NCBI GenBank assembly: GCA_033391075.1
Contig: JAWPMV010000001.1
Span: 5,084,001-5,148,000, forward strand
From: Bacteroidia bacterium
Lineage (GTDB): Bacteria > Bacteroidota > Bacteroidia > J057
DNA: 64,000 bases
Direction: 5' to 3'
The notes under the pieces are model-generated. The model was not told the DNA's origin, did not search any database, and worked only from the letters and a program-made list of their open reading frames with translations. Both the position numbers and the translations under genes were made by a program. Position 1 is the first letter of the stretch; each line of letters opens with the position of its first letter. Positions 36,101 through 45,089 of this stretch are shown in pieces.

Positions 36101-37452
36101 CCTCTGGAACTTACACCTTCTATACCCTCACAGATGATGGATGCAGGCTTTGGGTAAATGGAAAATTGATCGTTGATAAATGGGTAAACCAGGGAGAAAC
36201 CGAATGGGAAGGACAAATCGATTTGAGTGCAGGAGTGAGTATTCCAATCAAAATGGAATACTTTGAAAATGGAGGGAATGCATCCGCTCAATTATTCTGG
36301 AAAGGCCCTCGTTTTGAAAAACAAATTGTTCCCAAAAGTCATCTCTTTCCTCCTGGTGAGCAATCCCCCAATCGTCCTATTCCCCTTTGTATACAGGAAA
36401 ATGAAGGAGAATTCGTCATTGAAGCAGAAAACTACACTTCTATTTTCGGAGGAAAAGACAATGCTCAATGGAATTTCTGGTCAGAAGTCAATAATGGGGA
36501 TGCCAGCGATGGGAAAGCCATGATGGCCTCGCCTAATTTGGGAATCAGAGCCAGAGGCCTGGGAGGACCGAGGTTGGACTATGCGCTTTACTTTGAAGAA
36601 GCGGGAACCTACCAACTCTTTGTACGAAGCTATAAAGATCCCAATAGTGATGGTTCTTTTTTCATCGGTCTGGATGGTACTCCCCTGATGAGTCCCAATG
36701 GCAATGGTATGGGATATTCAGGTATTTGGAACTGGGAATCCTATGCCGATGGCAAATCTTTAGAAATCACCATAAAGGAAGCAGGAAAACATTACCTCAA
36801 TCTATGGATGAGGGAAGATGGTAGCCTTGTGGACAAATTCATCCTCAAAAAAGACTTTGAAAAACCAGAAGGCATCGGAAATCTTCAGGAAGAAAAATGG
36901 GATTGTGAAGACGAAACTGCCATTTTTAGTTTGCAGGAATATGGTCAAGATCTCTTGATTACCTGGAATTTGCATCCTCAGGGAGGTATTTACTACCAGA
37001 TTGAGCGTTCTGTAAATGGAGCACCTCATACTTTATTGGAAGAAGGGGGGCTACCTGCAAATTTTGCCAGTTTGTGGGATTTGGAACTCAGCAGCTTTGA
37101 GGGGGCCAAACTTCACTATAGAGTTCGTGCCTTTGATGAATTTGACAATCAGATTTTGGTATTGGGACAAGACCTTGATTTGAGTCAGTCTGTCGGCAGC
37201 TTTAGTTTCCAAACCTTTCCCAATCCTGTCAGCTACAATCTCCTGATCAATTATGACAATCCTTCCAGGGCTTCTATGCAGTTGCGGATTTTGGATATTC
37301 AGGCCAGGGAATTAAAGTATGCGACTATTGGAGAAGGAGAAAGAAATGGTAGCTTTGAATTTCCAATAGGAAATTGGAATGACGGCATCTACTTTATCAT
37401 GCTTTCGGATGGAGAAGAGGTGCAGACGAAAAGAATTTTAGTCAAAAAATAG
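33109..37452 (+). CDS. Second PQQ-type dehydrogenase/diheme cytochrome fusion with PA14 domains and T9SS domain
   Basis: 1447 residues with an N-terminal export signal. The first 790 residues parallel the gene at 29244: propeller (LGMAFHPDFG, GGGILFGNDGFLYLTIGD, IWIGDVGHASKEE) and SO2930-like diheme cytochrome with CLSCH (616-620) and CSYCH (697-701) and Met in AMPPLAKNE. The C-terminus differs: two PA14 domains (about 799-936 and 943-1084, GLFATYF and GLLATYF starts), a CBM-like domain from about 1100 (FVIEAENYT) to 1250, and a sorting domain in the last 80 residues. The shared core suggests gene duplication, with carbohydrate-binding modules swapped to suit another polymer. Surface oxidase in function by inference. 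Confidence 0.85.
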   Translation: MNKFALSTIFSGKRISLNLSLGLVFFLSLAALPLFMPPPGLTQAEPIGKFLNGNLPALTPGGGADLEWDSEIAYPNLTFEEPIFMISHPRERRLYVASRTGLIESFGDSANVSTKEPLIDLRNLTSVVHDGGMLGMAFHPDFGDPTSPNRNYIYVYHTVRGEDGRSGPFVCDELCFTCFDNAVWYGSYLRLSRFTVTDGTYTADPNSEQVLLNIRQLNGSHRGGGILFGNDGFLYLTIGDQARFDGAQNIVDNFEGGAIRIDVDMQGGQISHPPRRILGEHAGSLGEISGMGYYIPNDNPWLEADSSIFEEFYAIGLRNPHRMSIDKNTGEIWIGDVGHASKEEIDVLAGGANYGWPLYEANVGPIPRCSIDQIGRGTLTAPIAQVNRSEVECVIGGYVYRGEKHPSLYGKYIYGDCTSKRIFARDTEGDWELLMNFLPAGSLMTFGEDSDGEILIGRQNGNTTLYRLSSRNANPPAPALLSQTGAFKNLNTLEAEIGVIPYDMIEDFWSDGSDKYRWLAIPNDGNPDTPEEKIGFFKNNNWEFPLGTVFIKHFELGGKRLETRFEVHADDGKFYYLTYKWNEDQTDANLLLGSLDEEIMVNGAPQTWHYPSRSECLSCHQSNAGFVLGPKTRYLNSSITYPQTGETANQLYTLSHIGLLSEDISELEVEELPRIPQFDDNSVDLEERARAYIDLNCSYCHQPGASNRAQFDARINTPLSRQKLIFGGVNSPLGIDGARVINPANLNSSILYHRVNSLQEGIAMPPLAKNEIDQEGVDLLNAWISGMENRNNPGGTGLFATYFRDNNLSIQAYTQIDPAVEFSWSEEGTEFPPSPDNFSIRWEGELISMQSGNYTFFVQSDEQLRLWIGRELLIDTWDQGSQEEQSVQVNLDQEEKYKIRLEYRHIDGPSNISLSWSGPGFNKEIIPRYHLFPTSGDNLDLGGRGLLATYFNNEDLTNETLQRIDPQIAFDWGGGSPDPSILAHTFSARWEGSIEVSTSGTYTFYTLTDDGCRLWVNGKLIVDKWVNQGETEWEGQIDLSAGVSIPIKMEYFENGGNASAQLFWKGPRFEKQIVPKSHLFPPGEQSPNRPIPLCIQENEGEFVIEAENYTSIFGGKDNAQWNFWSEVNNGDASDGKAMMASPNLGIRARGLGGPRLDYALYFEEAGTYQLFVRSYKDPNSDGSFFIGLDGTPLMSPNGNGMGYSGIWNWESYADGKSLEITIKEAGKHYLNLWMREDGSLVDKFILKKDFEKPEGIGNLQEEKWDCEDETAIFSLQEYGQDLLITWNLHPQGGIYYQIERSVNGAPHTLLEEGGLPANFASLWDLELSSFEGAKLHYRVRAFDEFDNQILVLGQDLDLSQSVGSFSFQTFPNPVSYNLLINYDNPSRASMQLRILDIQARELKYATIGEGERNGSFEFPIGNWNDGIYFIMLSDGEEVQTKRILVKK

Positions 37453-37455
37453 TCT

Positions 37456-38199
37456 ATGAAGATCCTGGGTGTGATTCCCGCCAGATATGCTTCCAGCAGA
37501 TTTCCCGGCAAACCTTTGGTTGACATCAAAGGAAAAAGCATGATTCAGCGAGTCTATGCCCAATGTCAGGCCTCTGAACTTCTGGATGAAGTAATTGTGG
37601 CGACGGATGATGAGCGCATTTTCGATCATGTACATGCTTTTGGAGGGAAAGTACTCATGACTGCTGAGCATCACCGATCTGGTACAGAACGTTTGGTAGA
37701 GATTGCTGAGAAAGAAACTTCCTATACTCATTTTGTAAATATCCAGGGAGATGAGCCCTTTATCGATCCTGCACAAATCGATCTTTTGTGTAAGCTTTTG
37801 ACTTCTGACAGCGAGGTTCAGATCGCTACTTTGGTACACAAGATCCATAGCTATGAAGAGCTCATCAATCCCAGCATGCCCAAAGTAGTTCTTGACGAGC
37901 AAGGGAATGCTTTGTACTTCAGTAGATCCCCTATCCCTTTTATCCGAAAAGAAGCGGAGCAAACAAATTGGTTAAATCATCATGATTTTTACCGTCATAT
38001 AGGAATTTATGCCTTCGAAAGGGAAGTTTTGTTGAAAGTTCCCCTGATGAAAAAGAGTATTCTGGAAGAAAAAGAATCTCTTGAGCAACTCCGTTGGCTG
38101 GCAAATGGCTATAAGATTCGGACCGCCGAAACGAATAAAATTAGCTTTGCCATTGATTCCCCTGAAGATTTGGATCGCTTACTCGAATCTTTGGCCTAA
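37456..38199 (+). CDS. kdsB: 3-deoxy-manno-octulosonate cytidylyltransferase
   Basis: 247 residues, usual KdsB length. The opening VIPARYASSRFPGKPLVDI is diagnostic, with FVNIQGDEPFIDPAQI and the KDO-contacting YRHIGIYAFER further on. It makes CMP-KDO for lipopolysaccharide core assembly in the cytoplasm. Starts 3 bases after the second dehydrogenase stop, though with no evident functional link. It is followed by nuoJ. Confidence 0.93.
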   Translation: MKILGVIPARYASSRFPGKPLVDIKGKSMIQRVYAQCQASELLDEVIVATDDERIFDHVHAFGGKVLMTAEHHRSGTERLVEIAEKETSYTHFVNIQGDEPFIDPAQIDLLCKLLTSDSEVQIATLVHKIHSYEELINPSMPKVVLDEQGNALYFSRSPIPFIRKEAEQTNWLNHHDFYRHIGIYAFEREVLLKVPLMKKSILEEKESLEQLRWLANGYKIRTAETNKISFAIDSPEDLDRLLESLA

Positions 38200-38260
38200 T
38201 ATTTTGCTTATTTGAATAAAATGTTCAATTTTAGCTATCTATTAAAAACCCTACTATATA

Positions 38261-38773
38261 GTGGACGCAGCGATTCTACAAACCATACTCTTCTGGATTT
38301 TTTCCCTACTGGGATTAGCCGGTGCAGTCGGACTTTTGATCAATAAAAATCCAGTCTATGCTGCTCTCTCTCTGATTCTTAACTTTTTCAGCATTGCTGG
38401 ACTATATCTGTCCCTTGGGGCCGAATTTCTGGCAGCTATTCAGATCCTCGTTTATGCGGGGGCCATCATGGTACTCTTTCTGTTTGTGATTATGCTCCTG
38501 AATCTTCAGGATGAGCAAGGCGTGTTGAAATACGACGCTCGTAGAGGAGCCGCATTCGTCATCGGCATTGCCTTTGTAGGAGAGATGATGTACATATTCA
38601 GAAGCTTCTTCGATGACTCAGTTTTGGGAGATTTCAAATACGGCTCCGTTGAGCCTATCGGTCGTCAGCTGATGACCAATTACCTTTTCCCCTTTGAGAT
38701 CATCTCTGTCATCCTTCTGGCTGCCCTGATCGGTGCGATTGTAGTAGCCAGAAAACACACCTATACTGATTAG
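38261..38773 (+). CDS. nuoJ: NADH-quinone oxidoreductase subunit J
   Basis: 170 residues with a GTG start (MDAAILQTILFWIF). Five predicted membrane spans; the AIQILVYAGAIMVLFLFVIMLLN helix with its kinked pi-bulge region is the family hallmark. A membrane-arm subunit of complex I. It is followed at 8 bases by nuoK and then nuoL, but no nuoA-I precede it: the neighbour upstream is kdsB. Confidence 0.92.
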   Translation: MDAAILQTILFWIFSLLGLAGAVGLLINKNPVYAALSLILNFFSIAGLYLSLGAEFLAAIQILVYAGAIMVLFLFVIMLLNLQDEQGVLKYDARRGAAFVIGIAFVGEMMYIFRSFFDDSVLGDFKYGSVEPIGRQLMTNYLFPFEIISVILLAALIGAIVVARKHTYTD

Positions 38774-38781
38774 CATTAAAC

Positions 38782-39120
38782 ATGGAAAATCTGATCCCTA
38801 CTACATACTCTTATTTGGCAGTTAGCGCGGTGATGTTTGCTTTGGGTATCATCGGAGTAATGACAAGAAAAAATGGAATTGTAGTATTCATGTGTATCGA
38901 ATTGATGCTCAATTCGGTAAATCTGGCTTTGGTTACCTTTTCAAAAATGTGGGAAGTAAACAGTCCGGAAACTACAGTTGGTGCAACGGGTTCGATGCTG
39001 GTATTCTTTGTTATGTGCGTGGCAGCGGCAGAAGCGGTAGTTGGCTTATCAGTGATCATTGCGCTTTTTAGAAACAAACTGGACATCGATATTAACAATG
39101 TAAATATATTCAAGTGGTAA
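38782..39120 (+). CDS. nuoK: NADH-quinone oxidoreductase subunit K
   Basis: 112 residues with three membrane spans. Carries the conserved Glu of the second helix region (MCIELMLNSVNLAL) and a second Glu in AAAEAVVGLSVIIALFR, both important for proton transfer. Preceded by nuoJ and followed by nuoL at 34 bases, one operon. Confidence 0.94.
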   Translation: MENLIPTTYSYLAVSAVMFALGIIGVMTRKNGIVVFMCIELMLNSVNLALVTFSKMWEVNSPETTVGATGSMLVFFVMCVAAAEAVVGLSVIIALFRNKLDIDINNVNIFKW

Positions 39121-39154
39121 TCATGCCACTTGTTGGACGTTAAACGCTCCCCGA

Positions 39155-41134
39155 ATGGAAGCTCTGTACCCTTTAATCATAATCATGCCCATGGTCGGCT
39201 CCTTGCTGATCGGACTGGGTGGGTTCTTAAATCCCGGATTACGCAAACAGGAGAGCCTGATAGGTTGGTTAGCTACCGCCTGTGTGGCTTTACCATTTTT
39301 GTTGATCCTTCATGCATTCTTCAACTTTGACCCCGCTCAGGGAGCTGTTAAGGTTGAATTGTTCACATGGATGCAAACAACAAGTGGATTTCAGATCAAT
39401 TTTGATTACCAAATAGATCAGCTTTCCCTGCTTATGGGAATGATCGTAACCGGTGTAGGATCACTGATTCATATCTACTCCATAGGCTATATGCATGGAG
39501 ATTCTGGTTATTATAAGTTCTTCGCTTATCTCAATCTATTTATCTTCTCCATGAATAACCTGATCCTGGGTGATAACATGGTGGTGATGTTCCTGGGATG
39601 GGAAGGGGTAGGACTATGTTCATATCTTCTGATTGGATTCTGGTTTGAAGATATGAATAAGGCGAAAGCAGCACAGAAAGCTTTTGTCGCTAACCGTATT
39701 GGTGATTTTGCCCTGATCATCGCTATGCTGATGATCTTTAATCAGATAAACTCTCTTACGTTTGCAGATATCGTAGTAGCTGATTTCGGAGAAAATACCT
39801 TCTGGATTGGCTTACTCATTTTTATTGCTGCAACTGGTAAATCAGCTCAGATACCTCTTTTCGTCTGGCTACCAGATGCGATGGCGGGACCAACTCCTGT
39901 ATCGGCCCTGATCCATGCAGCTACGATGGTAACCTCAGGTATCTACCTGATCACAAGGGTTCACCCTATCTTCCTCGCTGCTGAAGAAGTACTGATGATC
40001 ATAGTGGTAGTTGCTGCACTTACAGCGATTGTAGCGGCCTTTATTGCCATCGCACAAAATGATATAAAAGCAGTTCTGGCATACTCCACTGTTTCCCAAT
40101 TGGGCTTTATGTTCATGGCCCTGGGAGCAGGAGCATTCACCACAGCAATCTTCCACGTGATGACACATGCTTTCTTCAAAGCCTGTCTCTTCCTGGGTTC
40201 CGGTTCGGTGATTCATGCCATGGAACATATGCATACGGTCGATGATCCCCAGGATATACGAACGATGGGAGGCCTGAAGAAATACATGCCTTCTACTAGT
40301 CGAACCTTCTGGATCTCTACCCTGGCAATTTCAGGTATACCTCTATTCTCAGGTTTCTTTTCAAAAGATGAGATATTGAGTAGCCTCTTCTTTAGTGGAT
40401 ATGGAAATACCCTCTACTTTGTGGTTTGGGGAGTAGCCGTATTTACTGCTGCATTGACGGCTTTCTATATGACTCGGGTTACCTTCCTTACATTCAATGG
40501 CAAGGAGCGTTTCCCTCAGGAAAAACATCCACACGAAAGTCCTTCCATCATGACTATCCCCTTATGGATTCTTGCTGGATTGGCAACTGTCGGTGGCTTT
40601 CTGGGTATTACTCCTCTATTTGGACATATTCTTCATGTACCCCACGTCCTCAATGATAGCTGGCTTTCCAGTAATGCAGGGATGGGAGATGCAGGGGGTA
40701 TGGTAACCAATAGGGCTTCTATGATTACAGATATGCACCATCATGAAGCACTTGAGTGGTTCCTGGTGCCTTTCTCCATAGTCGTTGCAGTAGGAATGGT
40801 TTTATTCGCTTTCAGGTTTTACACACGCCATGATGTGGCAGGAGATCAAAAAGTGCAAAACTTCTTCGGAGGATTCTATACCGCTATGCAGAATAAATTC
40901 TACTTCGACGAAGTTTACAATAAATTCATTATCAAGCCTTTTGTTTGGGCAGGAACCAACCTCGTCCTATGGTTTGATCAGAATATCGTAGATGGTATTG
41001 TAAATGGAACGGCTGACCTTATATCCTCTATAGGAGACGTTTTCAAGAAATTGCAATCAGGTCTTGTATCCAATTACCTCCTACTGTTATCTGTAGGTGT
41101 AATCGTAATTATGACCTATCTGATCTTCGGATAA
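39155..41134 (+). CDS. nuoL: NADH-quinone oxidoreductase subunit L
   Basis: 659 residues with about 15 membrane spans. The antiporter-like core is visible: FLGWEGVGLCSYLLIGFWF, GKSAQIPLFVWLPDAMAGPTP, a Lys in LAYSTVSQLGFM, THAFFKACLFLGSG. The C-terminus has the long amphipathic helix and final membrane span (NYLLLLSVGVIVIMTYLIFG) of this subunit. No nuoM or nuoN follows: a terminator and then bshA come next, so the membrane arm is encoded in pieces elsewhere. Confidence 0.95.
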   Translation: MEALYPLIIIMPMVGSLLIGLGGFLNPGLRKQESLIGWLATACVALPFLLILHAFFNFDPAQGAVKVELFTWMQTTSGFQINFDYQIDQLSLLMGMIVTGVGSLIHIYSIGYMHGDSGYYKFFAYLNLFIFSMNNLILGDNMVVMFLGWEGVGLCSYLLIGFWFEDMNKAKAAQKAFVANRIGDFALIIAMLMIFNQINSLTFADIVVADFGENTFWIGLLIFIAATGKSAQIPLFVWLPDAMAGPTPVSALIHAATMVTSGIYLITRVHPIFLAAEEVLMIIVVVAALTAIVAAFIAIAQNDIKAVLAYSTVSQLGFMFMALGAGAFTTAIFHVMTHAFFKACLFLGSGSVIHAMEHMHTVDDPQDIRTMGGLKKYMPSTSRTFWISTLAISGIPLFSGFFSKDEILSSLFFSGYGNTLYFVVWGVAVFTAALTAFYMTRVTFLTFNGKERFPQEKHPHESPSIMTIPLWILAGLATVGGFLGITPLFGHILHVPHVLNDSWLSSNAGMGDAGGMVTNRASMITDMHHHEALEWFLVPFSIVVAVGMVLFAFRFYTRHDVAGDQKVQNFFGGFYTAMQNKFYFDEVYNKFIIKPFVWAGTNLVLWFDQNIVDGIVNGTADLISSIGDVFKKLQSGLVSNYLLLLSVGVIVIMTYLIFG

Positions 41135-41154
41135 GGGAAAAAAATATTCATAGG

Positions 41155-41188
41155 AGGCTGTCTTGGAGAGAAAAATCTGAGACAGCCT
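41155..41188 (+). terminator. Terminator after nuoL
   Basis: A stem of at least nine pairs (AGGCTGTCT at 41155-41163 with AGACAGCCT at 41180-41188), extendable by GU and GC pairs, followed by TTTATTTTAT. It ends the nuoJKL transcript 20 bases after the gene. Confidence 0.82.
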
Positions 41189-41241
41189 TTATTTTATCTG
41201 CAAGTTGAAGTTGGAAACTATTTTATTTTGTCCAAACTCTT

Positions 41242-41249
41242 TAGCTTTG
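41242..41249 (+). promoter_or_regulatory. -7 promoter element (TAGCTTTG) of bshA
   Basis: Exact TAnnTTTG match 31 bases before the start of bshA, just after the nuoL terminator. It fits a short leader. No well-spaced TTG was found. Confidence 0.5.
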
Positions 41250-41280
41250 CCTGCGTTGTAATAAGAGCTATAGATCTATT

Positions 41281-42423
41281 ATGAATATTGGAGTAGTTTG
41301 TTATCCTACTTATGGGGGAAGCGGAGTTGTTGCGACGGAGCTTGGAAAATCCCTGGCACTTCGAGGGCATAAGATCCACTTTATCACGTATAGCCGACCT
41401 ATACGACTGGACCTTTTCTCTGAAAATATATTTTATCACGAAGTTCGTACCCAGGATTATCCTCTTTTTGAGTTTATCCCATATGAGTCTGCTTTGGCAA
41501 GTACAATGGTTGATGTAGCTCGATACAATGATATCGACCTCTTCCATGTACATTATGCTATCCCACATGCCTCGGTGGCTTTTACCGCCAAGCAAATCCT
41601 CAAAGAATATGACCTCCATGTACCGGTTGTAACGACCTTGCATGGAACAGATATAACCCTGGTAGGGAAAAACAAAAGTTTTGCCCCTACTGTGAGTTTC
41701 TCCATCTCGAAAAGCGATGGAGTAACGGCCGTATCAGAATTCTTAAAAGATGCTACCCTGGACAACTTTCAGGTGGGGAATAAGGACATCCGGGTCATCC
41801 CAAATTTTGTTGATGTCAATCGGTTTCAACGACATGACAAGGATCACTTTCGCAAAATGATCAGCGGAAATGATGAAAAAATCCTTATCCATACCTCAAA
41901 CTTTCGAAAAGTAAAACGGATCGAAGATGTCGTAAAAACTTTTGCGATTGTAAGAAAAGAAGTCCCTTCACGACTTATGATGGTAGGAGATGGGCCGGAG
42001 AGGAGCAAAGCAGAAGAATTGTGTCGTCAAATCGGAATGTGCGACGATATCGTTTTCCTGGGGAATCAAAACAAGGTAGAGGAGATTTATTCAATTGGAG
42101 ATATCTTCCTCATGCCCTCTGCAAGTGAGAGTTTTGGTTTGGCCGCTCTGGAAGCCATGGCCTGTGAAGTTCCGGTAATTTCTTCGAATGCGGGAGGATT
42201 GCCAGAACTAGTGGTAGACGGTAAAACGGGTTTTACCAGCCCTATAGGAGATGTGGAGAAAATGGCCGCTGATGCTATTGGTCTCTTAAAAAATGAGGCC
42301 AAATGGAAAGAGTTTTCTCTGGCAGCCAAAAACCACGCACACAACTTTACGATCGAAAAGATCGTGCCCCATTATGAAAGATATTATGAAGAAGTTTCAC
42401 GAGAATACTCTTCTGTTATCTAA
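41281..42423 (+). CDS. bshA: N-acetyl-alpha-D-glucosaminyl L-malate synthase (bacillithiol)
   Basis: 380 residues, GT4 glycosyltransferase of the BshA type: [49 protein letters not shown], and the donor site [21 protein letters not shown]. It links GlcNAc to L-malate, the first step of bacillithiol synthesis in the cytoplasm. It sits directly after the nuoJKL unit with its own promoter. bshB and bshC are not in the window. Confidence 0.94.
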   Translation: MNIGVVCYPTYGGSGVVATELGKSLALRGHKIHFITYSRPIRLDLFSENIFYHEVRTQDYPLFEFIPYESALASTMVDVARYNDIDLFHVHYAIPHASVAFTAKQILKEYDLHVPVVTTLHGTDITLVGKNKSFAPTVSFSISKSDGVTAVSEFLKDATLDNFQVGNKDIRVIPNFVDVNRFQRHDKDHFRKMISGNDEKILIHTSNFRKVKRIEDVVKTFAIVRKEVPSRLMMVGDGPERSKAEELCRQIGMCDDIVFLGNQNKVEEIYSIGDIFLMPSASESFGLAALEAMACEVPVISSNAGGLPELVVDGKTGFTSPIGDVEKMAADAIGLLKNEAKWKEFSLAAKNHAHNFTIEKIVPHYERYYEEVSREYSSVI

Positions 42424-42531
42424 TCCCGGGCCCGCTTTTCGCCGTATAAGCATTAGACGCTTGATGAGATGCTGCAATGGAATGCGCGATTGAGCATTGG
42501 ATTTGAGCCTTAATTTTTTCAACTTAAACCC

Positions 42532-42816
42532 ATGAGCTTTTTACTCTGGACACTAGGAATAATCCTCGCTATAAACCTTACCATACGCTTATTTGGCAAG
42601 AGAATTCTCACTTTCGGGATGAAACGTGTGATGAGAAAACTTATGAAGGATGCCGAAAAGCAAGCCCAGGCTTATCAAAAAAATTATGACCAGGGCGACT
42701 TCCGTCAGAATGTATACGTCGACAATGAAGTCAAAGTAAGCGCTCCTAAATACGACGACAAAAAAGATATACGAGTAGAAGAAATAGCGGAGGAAATCGA
42801 ATACGAAGAGATTTAA
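42532..42816 (+). CDS. DUF4834-like small membrane protein
   Basis: 94 residues. One N-terminal membrane segment (LLWTLGIILAINLTIRLF), then a basic stretch and an acidic tail (EEIAEEIEYEEI). This matches the DUF4834 family, which is common in Bacteroidota and of unknown function. ispE starts 2 bases after its stop, so the pair is one unit. Confidence 0.75.
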   Translation: MSFLLWTLGIILAINLTIRLFGKRILTFGMKRVMRKLMKDAEKQAQAYQKNYDQGDFRQNVYVDNEVKVSAPKYDDKKDIRVEEIAEEIEYEEI

Positions 42817-42817
42817 C

Positions 42818-43594
42818 ATGCCCAGCCTTTCACTCAGGCCCCATGCAAAGATCAATCTGGGGCTTATTATTCAGGGGAAAAGACCCGACGGCTATCATTT
42901 ACTGGAAACCTTATTATATCCCATCTATCACTTTCAGGATGAGCTAAATCTTGTTCCTACGCAAAGCGAAGGATGTGATTTTCATATTGAAGGGATAGAA
43001 CTGGAAGGAGACCCCAATGACAACCTTGTCGTCCGGGCCTACAATGCCCTTAAAGAGCAGATTCCAGAGCTTCCCGGAGTTCTCATTCATCTAAAAAAAC
43101 AGATTCCTGCTGGCGCAGGTTTAGGAGGAGGTTCTTCCGATGCAGCTTTCACCCTCAAAGGTCTTCGGCAATTATTTGAATTGGATATTGAAGATGCTGT
43201 ACTGGAAGGAATTGCAGCCGGCCTGGGAGCGGATGTTCCCTTTTTCCTATATGACAAACCTCTTTTTGCCGAAGGAATTGGTACCCAACTCTCCAATTTC
43301 CACTTAGAACTCCCCTACCATATAGAACTCATTACTCCCGGCATACATTCTTCCACTATCGCAGCCTACAAAGGCCTGGATATCCGCAAGCTCAAACCCG
43401 GAAGGCAGCTAAGGCCTGCATTGGCAGGGCCGGTTCATCTGTGGAAAGAATACCTGGACAATGATCTCGAATCTGTTGTATTCGACATGCATCCGGAGAT
43501 TCGGGAAATTAAGGAAGATCTCTATCGACAAGGAGCCATATATGCTGCTATGTCTGGCAGTGGAAGCTCTGTTTTCGGTATATTTGAAAAATAG
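42818..43594 (+). CDS. ispE: 4-diphosphocytidyl-2-C-methyl-D-erythritol kinase
   Basis: 258 residues. GHMP-kinase features: AKINLGL and RPDGYH near the start and the ATP loop PAGAGLGGGSSDAA. The C-terminus ends AAMSGSGSSVFGIF. It phosphorylates a non-mevalonate isoprenoid intermediate in the cytoplasm. It is coupled to the small DUF4834-like gene, from which it is separated by one base. Confidence 0.94.
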   Translation: MPSLSLRPHAKINLGLIIQGKRPDGYHLLETLLYPIYHFQDELNLVPTQSEGCDFHIEGIELEGDPNDNLVVRAYNALKEQIPELPGVLIHLKKQIPAGAGLGGGSSDAAFTLKGLRQLFELDIEDAVLEGIAAGLGADVPFFLYDKPLFAEGIGTQLSNFHLELPYHIELITPGIHSSTIAAYKGLDIRKLKPGRQLRPALAGPVHLWKEYLDNDLESVVFDMHPEIREIKEDLYRQGAIYAAMSGSGSSVFGIFEK

Positions 43595-43656
43595 CAAGAT
43601 CGCTTAGGGATTTTCAGAAATTACGATATTATTTAATAAAGATATTTAAGCAGCAT

Positions 43657-45051
43657 ATGAAGTACCTCTTCACAACTCTAATTGTATTGCTCAGCTTGAT
43701 GGGCCTACAGGCTCAAAAAGGATATGATATCCAGGCCAAAGTAGAAGGTTTTCAGGCAGAAGAAGCTTATCTGGCTTATTATTTCGGAGAAAAACAGTAT
43801 ATCAAGGACACCGTTCAGGTGGTGGACGGGATTATTCGTTTTACAGGCGAAGAGCCTCTGGATGCTGGGATTTACCTTATCGTACTTCCTCCGGAAAATC
43901 AATATTTTGAGTTGATCGTTGACAAGGATCAGCATTTTGCTGTGGAAACAAAGCAGGAGGACTTTGTCATGAGCATGAAAGTAAATGGCTCAAAAGACAA
44001 TGAATTGTTCTATAAAGACATGCGTTTCCTTGGATCAAATCGCATGCGTGCCAATGAGATCAATGAGCAGATGAAGGACATGGGAGAAGATGATCCTAAG
44101 CTGGTTGCTTTGAAAGAGGAATTGACAAGTATCGATCAGAAAGTGAAAGATGGGCGTAAGGGATTGATGGAAAAGAATCCTGATATGCTTTATACCAAGG
44201 TTCTGAAAGCCATGATCGATCCGGTCGTACCTGATGAGATCAAAGATGATCGCAATGCTGCTTTTTATTATTACCGTGACAATTATTTCAACAATCTCGA
44301 CTTCTCGGATGATCGCCTACTCAGGACTCCCGTGATGTATAATCGGGTAAATACCTTTTTGGAAAACCTGACTGTCAAGCAGCCTGATTCCATTAATAAA
44401 TCCATCGACATTGTCCTGAATAAAAGTGCAGCACATGATGATGTCTTTCAGTTTTTCACCGTCAATACCTTAAACAAATATGCCAAGTCCAAAGTCATGG
44501 GCATGGATGCTGTTTATGTTCATATCGTAGAAAGTGTGTATATGCAGGGGAGAGCCTGGTGGGCAGATGAGGAACAAATATCTCAGCTTACCGAGCGCGC
44601 ATTGGCCATCAGTCCAACCATTCTAGGCAGAAAAGCCCCCAATTTCCGCCTCAAAGATGAACTGGACAACTGGACAGATCTCCAATCGACACCTGGTAAA
44701 TACACCATTCTGTATTTTTGGTCCTATGACTGCGGACATTGTCAGAAAGAAACTCCCAAACTGGCAAAAATATTTGCCAAGTATAAGGATAAAGATGTTT
44801 CGCTCTTTACCGTCAGCATCAATGGAGATGTTGAAATCTGGAAGGAAAAAATCAAAGAATATAAACTGGAAGGTGCTATCAATACCCAGGATCACGTAAG
44901 GCGTTCAGGCTTTGATTCTATGTATGATATCCGTTCCACCCCAAGGGTATTTGTTCTCGATGGAGAGAAAAATATCATCGCCAAGCAAATCTCTGTGGAG
45001 CAGATCAGCGAAGTTCTCAATCATGAACTGGGGATAGAGGAGGTAGAGTAG
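43657..45051 (+). CDS. Periplasmic thioredoxin-like protein with DUF4369-type N-terminus
   Basis: 464 residues with a signal peptide (LFTTLIVLLSLMGLQAQ). The N-terminal 120 residues resemble the DUF4369 beta domain (VEGFQAEEAYLAYYFGEKQYIKDT), the middle is helical as in DUF5106-like proteins, and residues about 320-455 are a TlpA/AhpC-type thioredoxin fold with redox site CGHC (C359, C362) and cis-Pro region STPRVFVLD. Such Bacteroidota proteins probably reduce or resolve disulfides in the periplasm; the partner is not known. Single gene. Confidence 0.85.
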   Translation: MKYLFTTLIVLLSLMGLQAQKGYDIQAKVEGFQAEEAYLAYYFGEKQYIKDTVQVVDGIIRFTGEEPLDAGIYLIVLPPENQYFELIVDKDQHFAVETKQEDFVMSMKVNGSKDNELFYKDMRFLGSNRMRANEINEQMKDMGEDDPKLVALKEELTSIDQKVKDGRKGLMEKNPDMLYTKVLKAMIDPVVPDEIKDDRNAAFYYYRDNYFNNLDFSDDRLLRTPVMYNRVNTFLENLTVKQPDSINKSIDIVLNKSAAHDDVFQFFTVNTLNKYAKSKVMGMDAVYVHIVESVYMQGRAWWADEEQISQLTERALAISPTILGRKAPNFRLKDELDNWTDLQSTPGKYTILYFWSYDCGHCQKETPKLAKIFAKYKDKDVSLFTVSINGDVEIWKEKIKEYKLEGAINTQDHVRRSGFDSMYDIRSTPRVFVLDGEKNIIAKQISVEQISEVLNHELGIEEVE

Positions 45052-45089
45052 CGCCAAGCGCTTTGAAGTGTTAGGGTGTAAAAGTATTA

